DNA of 64,000 nucleotides from assembly GCA_020465985.1 (NCBI GenBank), contig JAANYP010006942.1, positions 310,001 through 374,000 of the forward strand. The letters are read 5' to 3'. Shown one piece after another: positions 37,183 to 48,275 of this stretch; position 1 is the stretch's first letter; every line of letters begins with the position of its first letter. The notes beneath the pieces were generated by a model. That model saw only the letters and a program-made list of their open reading frames with translations, did no database searches and was not told where the DNA came from. Origin of the DNA: Centrapalus pauciflorus (lineage: Eukaryota > Streptophyta > Magnoliopsida > Asterales > Asteraceae). The position numbers were made by a program, and so were the translations under genes.

Positions 37183-39678
37183 TGTAACAACCTAACTTTT
37201 GCCAAGCATGTAAATATCTGATTTTGAGATAATAATGTAATTTTATTACATTATTTATGATGTAAGTTATTTAAGTTTGAAATTATTTACTTAAATTATA
37301 TATATGATATTAATTATTAAAGATGAGTAAATTAAAAGAGATGTAAAATACAAAAAATATAGTGGGTTAAATTTTAATGTAACTAAATGGATATAAAATC
37401 AAATCAAAAGATCATTAAGATCATTAATCTTGAAAGCTCTCTCTCTCTCTAATCTCTCTCTACACTCTCGGCCATCTCAACAAATTCACAAGAAATTCAA
37501 GAATTGCTCAAGTAATTGAAGATTTAATATAAGAAGGAGTTACAAGAATCAAAGATCAACAAGAATCTGCAAAAATTGAGGTAAATATTTCTGAAAATCT
37601 TGAAAATTTTAAGTTTGGTTCGGTTTTTGTAGAAAACCGAAAATACAAGAATTATAACATGAATTTGGGGTTGCATGTTTAAAATTTCGACAGATTATGA
37701 TGAATATATGTTAATAAATGTTAAAGAAACAAAGATTTTAGTTTAGATCATCCAAAACATTAAAGAAATCGGAATTTTGATGAAAAACTTGTGTTTTTGA
37801 TAAAAGTTATCATTTTTGGATAATCTTGATTAAAATATGATGTTATTAATAGGGAAAAATGTATAAAATTAATCCAATAATGTTAATATAACTATATAAT
37901 TAGTTGCATGTTGATAAAATGAATTTTTAAGAATTATTTGATAAGAACCCGTATGAACAAAATGATGAACATGATGAACAAATTCTGGAAATTATGAAGT
38001 TTTAGGATCCGAATTCGGTGAAACCCGAATTCGGATGATTGGACTATTTCGGATAATTGGACTATTTCGGATGATTGGACTATTTCGGATGATTGGACTA
38101 TTTCGGATGATTGGACTATTTCGGATGATCAATTCGGATCCCATCATGATTTCGGATTCCCTGTTTCGGATGTGATCCTAATTCGGACTTATACTCAAAT
38201 TCGGATGATCCCAATTCGGTCCTAGCATCCTAATTTCGGATGATGTCAGATTCGGATGATCATAGGTCCGAGTTCGGGTAACCATATGGTCCGAATCTGG
38301 TTGGCTATTTCGGATCGGATTGGTACGGACCCGGATAATCCGAATCCGGATGGTCCGAACTTGGGGGATCCGGATCCGAAAACTTGATTTTGATAGGTTT
38401 AATTAAATAAATGATTTATATATATAAGAGAAAGAGAATTTATGAGAATTTAATGAAAGATTTACAAGTTATCAGTTATCAGAATCAGATAGAATTACAG
38501 ATTTTAATGACCAAAAGATGATGAAATTCCATGATAATAATGATAAAGATGATGAAATTAACATGATATTATCATGAATGAATTTGAACAGGTTCAGTAT
38601 ATTCTGAACAAAGATTTAAAGACTTAAAGACTTGAAAGCGGGTCTCTGATTTGAAAAGAATTGACAGAACAGATTGACAAAGATAAAAATCCTGAGATAA
38701 CTCAGGTGGCAGATCCTTATATCTGTTTGACCAAGATCCAGACCAGTGAGTTATAGATATTCATATTGAACATGCATAGATCCGGTTGAGATATATTGCT
38801 GCTGTTAGATTTATTGACATTCATTTATCAGCTGGATTGAGACCTGTGCACACCATGGTTGAGTGTTGCCCAGTGAATCATGATAGCTATTTGATTATCT
38901 TTTCATATTGCATTTAATATTGCTTCAGACTTTGCTTTATGATTTATTGCTATCATGACTTCTAAGATATATGCTTCCATTATTGATCAGACATTTGATA
39001 GAATTGATTCAGCTTGACTAGCCCTTATGGTCTTTTGTTCTAGACCCGGCTATTTCACCAGTTCTTATGAACTTGGTAATGACCTCCGATGTTCCGCCAT
39101 ATTGACTTACTGGTAGCTAGCCCAGTATGTGGCTAATCCCCACGATTTAAGCGTGAGTGTGGCTTGAAAATCATCCGATCTTATGATACTATATCTCAAT
39201 CATGAGGGCTGTAGCGGCAGCCAAGACATATCACGCTAAGACTAATGACTCCGCTTGACACGCATGTTGATATTGAAAATCTATAAACTCACTAAGCTTT
39301 GCTTACAGATGTTGCATTAATATTTTACAGGAAAAGCCAAAGGAAAATCACCTGCAGGACCTAGTACTTAGGTCATTCAAGATCCAAGTTTTGAAGCTTT
39401 CTTAGACCACTACTCAACAAACTTTCTGGTACTGATTGGAAGACAGCAAATGTGGTGGTTCTGGGTAGACTTGATGTGATGTATGATGTTATGATTAGAT
39501 TAGATGTTACCCTTTTATAACTTTATTTTTGAAATATGTAATTTAAATCCTAATCTGTAATGTACATGTAATTTAATTTTCCGCATTATAATTACCCTAT
39601 CTTAGTATGATTGATATCGTGTTGCATGAATTGGGACCTAGACTGGTGAGAACTGCCCCGTAAGGGGTGGTCTTCACA
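37183..39678 (+). repeat. G2 3' LTR (2496 bp)
   Basis: TGTAACAACC to GGTCTTCACA, followed by GGAAG. Upstream purine-rich context GTGCGTGGTGGAGCCCATTC. It holds the same leader-intron signals (37581 and 39330) and motif array as the 5' copy. Confidence 0.95.
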
Positions 39679-41739
39679 GGAAGTGCAGAATGATGCTCTA
39701 TTTAGAGAATCTGGATGTACAACTACCAGAGATAGTAATGGAAGGACCCTATGTGCCAACTTCTGTTACTACTATAACTCCTGCTGTTGAAGGAGCAGCT
39801 CCTGAAATCAGAACCTTTGAGAAAGCCAAAGCTCAATGGTCTGATGAAGACAAAAGACTAGTTGCTCTGGATGCAAAGGCCAGGAATAACCTAGTTATCT
39901 CTCTGCCTGATGATGTGTTCAAACAGGTTGAGAAGATGAAGACTGCAAAGGAGATGTGGAATACTTTGTGTACCGTCTATGATGGACCCACAATCACACT
40001 TGACAACAGGATTAATAATCTTGTTAGACAGTATGAACTCTTCTTTGCAAAACCAAAGGAGACTCTCACAGAAACCTACACCATGTTTACTGCTCTTGTT
40101 AATGATCTCAAAGCTGTTGGGATCACTAAGGACAGCCTTACCCTGGTGAACAAGTTCTTGGACATTCTACCTGAAGAATGGAACTACTTTTCCACCATCT
40201 TGAGAAACTCAGGTACTATCAAAGGTATGGATCTGGTAAACTTATATGGATCCTTCCTAAATGATGAACAGTCAAGGCAGCAGAAGAGAAATGCCTTGGA
40301 AATGTCCAAGAAAGGTGTTGCCTTAGTGGCCAGCGTGAGACAACCTGTTGGACAGGAGTGTGATATGTTCACACAAACTGATCAATAGGCTGATGATGAA
40401 AGAGAGGAAATGTCTGATAAGGACGACAGTGTAGATCTTGCTGAACTTGATGATGAGCAAATGATAGCCATGCTTGTCAAAAGGTTCAATAAGAAGAGGT
40501 TTGGAAGAAATATGCTGCAGGGAAACTCAAATGCTGCCAAGAAGAAGGCATTTGATAAATCTAAAGCTGAGTGCTTCAAATGTGGCAAAGCTGGCCATAT
40601 AGCTGCTGACTGTGTGTCAAAAACTGTTGGACAGTCTTCCAAACCATACAAAACCAACAGGGACGATGGCTATAGGGTTAAGTACCTTATGGCCATGGCG
40701 AAGCTGAAAAAGTTGGAAAACTCAGTGGCTTCCAACAAGCAAAAGGGACTGATGGCAGAGACATGTGACTGGGAGGAGTCTGATTCATCCTCAGATGAAG
40801 AAGACAACAATTGACTGATGGCCAATACTGATGTCCCATCAACTAGCAACTTCAAACAGGACTTGGCTGAAGCTGAAGCCTTCAGCAGCTTGGAGAACTG
40901 GAACCCTACGATGATGTACAAGGTACAAAATTTTATGGCTTACAGTGCAGATGAAAAAGTAATAATGTTTAAATATATGCTAGTTGACTTAAAAGCTGCT
41001 GTTGAGAAGCATAATGTTTTAATATCTGAAATCTCTAAGCTTAAAACTGATCTTGAAATTAAAACTAGTAAACTAAACAGTTTCTATAAGTTGGAAGCTG
41101 AGCTTGATGAACTAAAACACATCAACTCTATATTTCTGGAAGAAAAGAGAGATTCAGATGTAAAACATGCAAAGCTTCAAAAGATAGTTGACTCTTGGTG
41201 TCAATCAACACAAAAAGTCAGCATTGCATAAGTCAGCAGATCCCTGCACAAATCCAAGCCTATCTTGGAGGGGATCTTGACACAGCAGCTTCTATTGTTG
41301 AAATCAATAATCCGAAAGATGACTTATCCACTCTTGGGGAGCTTCCCAGTACTTTCATCCAGAAAGTTAATAGAAAGCTGGTTTCAACAAATAGGTTTTT
41401 CAGGCCTCAAAACACTGACAGCTTGTGTGAAAAAGGCCCTAAAGCTGATGATGGAATGTGTTCTCCATCAAATCAGCCTGCTAAGTGCTATGCTGACTCA
41501 CACAAGCAAAAGGAAGGAAAACATGCTCAAACTGCAGCGGTGGACACTAAACCTATTGACAAAACAGGCTCTGGGTCCAAAGCTGATGGCAAGAGACATG
41601 TTAACCCTTTTGATGCTAAACATTTTGAAAATAAGTTTTCAAAAGGTAAGCAGCCTGCTTTTAACAGGAGCAAGTCTCATGTTGAAAGTAAATCTGCTGT
41701 GATTTCAAATAAGTTTTCAAATCATAGTGGAAAACTGGT

Positions 41740-43755
41740 TGTGACACCCTTGCCACAACAACCACCATTTACAAACACCCAGGATAAATCATCAAACACA
41801 ATTACAATAATGATCTGATAACCTAGTTTAAGTGCGGAAGCAATAAAACACATAATAAAATTAGTGCAACAGTGACAAACACCCTACGGTGCTACAAGGT
41901 ACCATGTCTAAGTCTACATACCCAATACAATTATTACAACATCCAGAATATAATACAACATTGTCCCATAACATGATTACCGATTAAGCAGTTTCAAATC
42001 TTCCAAATCTTTGCAAAAGACCTAACTAGAAGGCCCAGCTGCAGATTTCCGTTTTCCTGTAAGATAAAAATAAACAACTGGGGAATAAGCAAAGGCTTAG
42101 TGAATACAAAGATTACGCATTTTATAAATTTTTATGAAGCCCAAGGGTAACACTGATGACAAACATCGGATACCCTCTTCGTACACCAAGTACGGACCAG
42201 AGCCGCAGCCCCTTCGAGCCCAAAGCTCGGCTTTAAACATACCATCTGAGACAAACGTACGATCGGGGATGACATACTGCCTACCAGGCCTCGGAGGGAT
42301 CAGCTCCAGGTCATATAGCGTAGTAACATCAGAGTAATCGATGCGACCCACCGGTCCATCACTAGATGCACAACAATCGAAAGGACATGCAACAAGTATG
42401 AATGTGCATCTAAATCTACGCAAGTTAGTAGAATTCCAAACAAATAAATGAAGCAACAGGTCTCAGCAGGCAAAGCTTAACATAAAACAGATATAAACAT
42501 GCGAAATCTACTGTACTCACTGTGGGTGCGCAATTAAACTTTTAACCGATATTTATTTCTCTTCGGGGTTTCAACCGGATCTACCAAGTACCCCACTGTG
42601 GGTTAAACAACACCACAAGGGACCTGTTAAATTAGTTGCAACAATACCTCGAGTCAAAAACCGTTTAAATTCATAAGACCAAGTTTCGTAAGTTTTGCAA
42701 TATTTTTCCCTCATTTCGGGTCCATGTCCAAATTCGAACCGTAACTAAGTTTGATCCTAATTCAAGTTCACACCTTATCCTTTGAATAACTCTTGTTATT
42801 TATGTGTTGTTTATGTGTTTCATTCAAAATATTCGAGTCTAAAGAGTGGGTTTCAATTTTTAGGCTTCAAATTCAAATTTTAGGGGCTAAATTCGAATTT
42901 CCCTTCGATTTTAAGGCTAAACTCGAACATATAGAGATAAATTCGAACCATATTCGAATTTAGAGTCCTAAATTCGAATTTAGGGACATAAACTCGAATT
43001 CCATGTGTTAAACTCGAATACATACTCGAATCTAGTACCAAAATCGAGTTTGTTCTTGTATTTCGACTGTGTTCTTGGTATTTTCGAGTTTGTTCATCTT
43101 TACAACTTTAAAACATGCCTTTCTAAGCCTAAAATCACCGATATATCATGTATGATGCCTAGGTTCCATTCTATTACACATATACTATCATATTCTTGCA
43201 AGATTACAAGCAAAACTAACTCCATTCACGCAATAATCGATAAACTCGAATTTCAACTTTCAAAAACCGAAATAATAAACTTAAAAGGGTCGATTCCTTA
43301 CCTCAATTCGTACGAAATCAAAAATCCAACCGTAGATTGTTGTTGTACTCCTCGAGATCTTTCCGATGACGTATAAATCTCGATAATCGGCCGGCCGGTT
43401 TGTGAGATATCGTAGAGAGAAGTAGAGAGCGTTTCTAGAGAGAGTGTGTAGAGAGAGAGAGTAACCATAGAAAATGAAAGGTTTCAGCCTTTTATTCCCA
43501 TTTTCATCATTTTGCACATTTCACCCCTCAACTTAACCAGTTCCATAAAATACTGATTTATTCTTAGTTTTATCATTACTAACTTTTATAATTTATATTA
43601 CTCCATAATAATAATTTAGAGTTCTCAATTTTCTTAAAATAACAACAAACTTTTAAATATCCCAAATGCATAATAATTTCTCATAATTCAACTTAATTAT
43701 AAATTATCCGCCTAAATAACTCCGAATTACAGTAATTGAATTTGAGGATGTTACA
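41740..43755 (-). mobile_element. solo LTR of the G1 Gypsy family (2016 bp)
   Basis: Plus-strand ends TGTGACACCC and GATGTTACA with perfect duplication CTGGT (41735-41739, 43756-43760). Read on the minus strand it matches the G1 LTR (AACAGGTCCCTTGTGGTGTT, CAGTGGGGTACTTGG, TCCGTACTTGGTGTACGAAG, GGCAAGGGTGTCACA). C2 gag resumes in frame across one CTGGT, so the insertion is clean. It gives the full extent of the LTR that is broken at both ends of G1. Confidence 0.93.
42057..43301 (-). other. putative leader intron in the solo G1-family LTR
   Basis: Minus strand donor TTGAG|GTAAGGAA at 43301 and acceptor TTATCTTACAG|GAAAACGG at 42057. An irregular array of AAATTCGAATTT-type motifs lies inside (about 42710-43060). 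Confidence 0.5.
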
Positions 43756-44300
43756 CTGGTTATAAATGAAAATAAGTATTTCAAAACCAGAAACAGTGAT
43801 TATGCTGATAGGCAGCTTCAATCACACCTCAGTAAGGGCAAAGGCAAAGCCATTGCTCAGCCTGAGAAATCTGGGAATAAGTTTCCCAAACATGTGGAAG
43901 GACAAAAGCCAATCAAGCTTCCTGTCTTTGAAATCTGTCCTCCCAAAAGGAGGAAATAATTCAGAATGTGTTTCTGAAAGTTCTTCTTCCAAAAAGGCCA
44001 AAAAGAGAAAATGCTATAAATGTGGGAAGAAGACACACATGGCCAAACACTGTCCTGAAACTAAGGACATGAGGCCTGTTGACTCTGCTAGTTCCATCAT
44101 TGCTAAAACAAGCAGTGTTGGAAGTAACTTAGTCAATGAGGGTGGTATCCAAACTGATACTATTCAAATAGGAAATATTAATGTGGATATCACTATCCCA
44201 TCAACACATGTTGATGAAGTAGGAGAACTCATCACTATGATGAGTTCCCCTAAAAGTAACTACTATTTTCCTATGACATTCTGCAGGACAAACTACCATC

Positions 44301-47300
44301 CCAGGTTTGGTACTTGGACAGTGGCTGCTCAGGGCACATGACTGGTTGCAAGGACCTGCTGAATGATCTAAGGCCTAAAAAGGGCCAAAAGTCATATTTA
44401 GTGACAATGTACAGGGATCCACTGAGGGATATGGATTTCTTAAAGCTGGTGTTGCAGTGTTCAAAAGAGTAGCCTATGTGGTTGGGCTAAGGCATTACCA
44501 TGTAAGCATAAGTCAACTGTGTGATGCTGGCTACAAGGTTAACTTCGATGAGCACATGGGTTACATATTGGATTCCCAAGGCAAAGTTGTGTTGTGTGCT
44601 CAACGGAAGAAAGGTGTATATGTTGTGGATATGCAATTTGCTGATCCCATAACTGAAACCTGCTTTCTCACAAGAAAAAATGCAGACCGAAACTGGTTAT
44701 GGCACAAAAGGCTGTCACACTTGAACTTCAAGAACATCAACAAACTCTGTAAGAAAGAGTTGGTAACAGGTTTGCCTTCCATGACTTTTGTTAAGGATAA
44801 ACTCTACACAGCTTGTGAAAAAGACAAACAGAGGAAATCATCTTTTAAATCCAAGCACAATTTTTCTATTGATACTCCTCTCTTCTTAATCCACATGGAC
44901 TTGTTTGGACCTGTAAATGTCCCAAGTCTTGGAGGAAGAAGATACACTTTAGTAATGGTTGATGAGTTCTCCAGGTTTACATGGGTAATCTTCTTGAAAA
45001 GCAAAGGAGATGCTGCTAGAGAAATTATTAGATTTGTCAAAAAGATGGAAATGCTGAACTCTGCTCAAGTAAAGCAGCTTAGAAGTGATCATAGTACTGA
45101 GTTCAGAAACAGTACTCTTGAAGACTTCTGTGAAGAAAAAGGGATCTCACAAAACTTTTCAGCCATAAGAACTCCACAACAAAATGGAGTTGCTGAAAGG
45201 AGAAACAGAACCCTCATTGAAGCTGCTAGAACCATGATGTGTGCATCAGGTTTACCTTCATCATTCTAGGCTGAAGCTGTCAACACTGCTTGCTTCACCC
45301 AAAACAGATCCTTAGTGGTAAAAAGGTTCAACAAGACTCCCTACGAGCTGCTCAAAGGGAGAACGCCAAATATTAGCTACTTCCATGTGTTTGGATGTCC
45401 TTGCTTCATTCTGAATCAAAGAGATCAACTCGCAAAGTTTGAACCAAAAGCTGATGAAGGTGTGTTTGTTGGTTACTCTGCTATCTTTAAAGCCTACAGA
45501 GTGTACAACAACAAAAGAAAGGTGATAGATGAATCTATCAATGTCACCTTTGAAGAGTCCAGGAATGCCTCCACCAAAGCTGTTCCTGAATCAGTTTCAG
45601 GAGAATTCAACTTTGATGATCTCATGCATTCCAACAATGAAGAGGACTCAAAAGTTTCCACTACATCCAGTGTGGAACCTGTTAATCATGATGGACATGA
45701 TGATGATTATGTCAATACACCCTGTGTGAATAAGTGTACTGACTTAATTACAACTACATGTCCTGAACCAATCAATGATGATTTTCCTGGATCCTCTGCT
45801 GATATGTTCGACAGTGGTCAGTCATGTTCAACAAGTGAACAGGCTCAAGACAACGGTGTGTCTGAAAATCCTGAGAGCTGTTCCACAGGACCTGCTGAAG
45901 ATGCCAACAACTTAGGAGAATCTTCATTGAAGAATGATCCTAAGTGGATCAGGTGTCACCCCAATGATCAAATAATTGGTGACATAAACAAAGGGGTACA
46001 AACAAGGTGGGACAGCTTAGGGAACTTCTGTATGTTCTCTCGCTTTGTGTCCCTAATGGAGCCAAAGAAGGTGGATGAAGCACTTAAAGATGCCAATTAG
46101 ATCACTGCCATGCAAGAAGAACTCAATCAGTTTGAAAGAAACAAGGTATGGAAGTTGGTCCCTGCTCCTAAAGGTAAAACTATAATTGGCACCAAATGGG
46201 TTTACAGGAACAAGATGGATGAGCAAGGTCATGTCATTAGAAATAAGGCAAGACTTATTGCTCAGGGCTATAGACAGGAGGAAGGCATTGACTATGATGA
46301 AACATTTGCTCTTGTGGCCAGGCTAGAGGCAATTCGTTTGTTTCTAGCCTACGCTGCTCATAAGAGCATGAAGGTATTCCAAATGGATGTGAAGAGTGAA
46401 TTTTTGAATGGAAAGCTGCAAGAAAAAGTCTATGTCAAGCATCCTCCAGGTTTTGAAAATGAACATCATCCAGGCTTTGTCTATAAGTTGGAAAAAGCTC
46501 TCTATGGTCTAAAACAAGCCCCTAGAGCATGGTATGACACTTTTACTGATTTTCTTATGAGCAATGGGTATTCCAGAGGAAAAGTAGATACCACATTGTT
46601 CATAAAGAAGATGAAGTCTGATATTATGTTTGTTCAAATTTATGTGGATGACATAATATTTGGTTCTACCAATGAACAGTTATGCAAGAATTTTTCATTA
46701 CTCATGAAATCCAAGTATGAAATGAGTATGATGGGTGAACTTACTTTCTTTTTAGGATTACAGGTTAAACAAGCCTCAAATGGAATCTTTATTAATCAAA
46801 GAAAGTACACTTTAGATCTACTGAAAAAGTTTAAACTTGATCAAAGTTCTCCTATTAAAAACCCAATGGCAACCAATGTAAAGTTGGATGCAGATGTCAG
46901 TGGCAAAACTGTTTCAGTAACAGCTTACAGAGGCATGATTGGGAGCTTGTTGCATTTAACTACTAGTAGACCTGATATTATGTTTGCTACTTGTTTATGT
47001 GCTAGGTTCCAAGCTGATCCAAAAGAATCAAATCTAGTTGCTCTAAAAAGAATCTTCAGATACCTTAAGGGTACACCAGGTTTGGGTCTTTGGTATCCCA
47101 AAGACTCAAGCCTTGAACTAACAGGTTATTCAGATTCTGATTTTGCAGGCTGCAGGCTAGACAGGAAGAGCACAACAGGTGGATGTCAACTCCTTGGTGG
47201 TAAGTTGATAAGTTGGTGCAGCAAGAAGAAAAACTCAGTGTCCACTTCTACTGGTGAAGCTGAATACATTGCTGCTGGAAGCTGCTGTGGGCAGATTCTG

Positions 47301-47588
47301 TGGATGCAGCATCAGCTTGAAGACTATGGCCTTGTATATAGGAAAACTCCTATTCTGTGTGATAACACAAGTGCCATAGCTATATCCAACAATCTAGTGT
47401 TTCACTCCAGAACAAAGCATATAGAAGTCAGACATCACTTTATCAGAGATCACATTCAGAAAGGTAATGTGGAGGTAAGTTTTATTTCCACTAATGAACA
47501 GCTTGCAGACATTTTCACCAAACCTCTTGTTGAAAACATGTTTAATTACCTTGTCAGCAAGCTGGGCATGTTAAACAAAAGTGACTAA
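44301..47588 (+). pseudogene. C2 pol (protease, integrase, RT, RNase H), nearly intact
   Basis: Protease WYLDSGCSGHMTG near 44310, then a one-base frameshift near 44385. From 44457 one frame holds the rest. The integrase finger is HKRLSHLNF with LYTACEKDK, where the first Cys of the family pattern is Tyr. Catalytic Asp in HMDLFGP, Asp in LRSDHSTEF and Glu in NGVAERRNRTL. TAG at 45267-45269 (SSF stop AEAVN) and TAG at 46098-46100 (DAN stop ITAMQ) both stand where related elements have Trp. RT: IGTKWVYRNK, GIDYDETFA, MDVKSEFLNG, intact YVDDIIFGS near 46645. RNase H: SDSDFAG, STSTGEAEYIA, CDNTSAI, ending DIFTKPLVENMFNYL and MLNKSD. Confidence 0.93.
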
Positions 47589-48275
47589 GTGTCTTTAATG
47601 TTCTAAGACTTTATATGTCTCACACTGCTCAAGTTCTTTCAGAACAGCTTAGACAGAACAGGTTATGCATGTTCAATACTTAGCCGCTTTCTGTAAAACT
47701 TGAACAGCTTGAGCATATAACAGGTTTGACAAGTAACAGCTTATATGTCAAGCCTGATCTGATAATCAATCCTCCACCCTGCTCACTCTTTCAATCTGTC
47801 ATACAAGACATTATCTTGTAACCTTATGAGCTATTGATCACAACCTGTTCTTACATAGCTGAACAGGTTGAAGGAACAGCTTGAAGAGTGAACAGCTTGT
47901 GATGACTCTGCTCATCACAGGTTTGATCATCAGCTTAGACCATCAGTTTAATTACCTTTCTTCACAATTAAGTTACTTAATTTTTGTTTTTATTTAACTT
48001 AATTACTGCGGATAATGTGGGTTACGTGTGTTAGTGATTAAAAAGGGCTCAAGTGGTCTGACAAACGGTCTGACATGGACAACCGTTCCGTTTTCCGTTA
48101 ACGACCTTTTCAAATCAACCGCCCAAATATTTCTCTCTCATACCCACTCACATTAAAATCCTATAAATACCCCTACTGTTTCATCTTCGTCTACCTCACT
48201 ACTACCATAAACCTCCTAAGAACCCTAAAACTCGACTAAGTGTCTTGTGTTTCTGCTACTTTCACTACTTCCAAA
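47589..48275 (+). other. C2 spacer between pol and third ORF, with AACAGCTT repeats
   Basis: Non-coding. AACAGCTT occurs at least five times between 47640 and 47900 along with AACAGGTT, in both orientations; similar words occur in the C2 LTRs. The right end has promoter character (next entry). Confidence 0.7.
48162..48169 (+). promoter_or_regulatory. TATA box upstream of C2 third ORF
   Basis: TATAAATA in the context CCTATAAATACCCC, followed by a pyrimidine-rich stretch with CTACC and CATC words and then the ATG at 48276 in a good context (AAAATGGC). The spacing of about 110 bp to the ATG is normal for a plant mRNA start plus short leader. This suggests a separate transcript for the third ORF. 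Confidence 0.5.

Larger units (their letters stand above)
29811..39678 (+). mobile_element. Ty3/Gypsy element G2, Tekay/Del-like chromovirus, full length
   Basis: 9868 bp, LTRs 29811-32289 and 37183-39678, perfect duplication GGAAG (29806-29810, 39679-39683). Internal order: primer site, gag, protease, RT, RNase H, integrase, chromodomain-like tail. The two LTRs differ at roughly 20 positions plus a 15-bp and a 2-bp indel by my count over 2.5 kb, so the insertion is fairly recent. It lies in C2 gag. One stop and one frameshift make it probably inactive now. Confidence 0.95.
39684..44300 (+). pseudogene. C2 gag, second part, split by a solo LTR
   Basis: 39684-40388 is the Copia Gag core (LVISLPDDVFKQVEKMKTAKEMWNTL, DILPEEWNYFSTIL). 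After a TAG at 40386, the frame goes on with an acidic stretch and the first zinc knuckle CFKCGKAGHIAADC (40572-40613), then a stop at 40812, a coiled-coil-like stretch (EISKLKTDLEIKTSKLNSFY), a frameshift near 41225, and a Lys/Ser-rich region into which the solo LTR went (Leu-Val at 41739/43761). Past it come another frameshift near 43960 and a second zinc knuckle CYKCGKKTHMAKHC (44012-44053). Two knuckles far apart and over 1000 codons before protease make this Gag unusually long. Confidence 0.85.
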
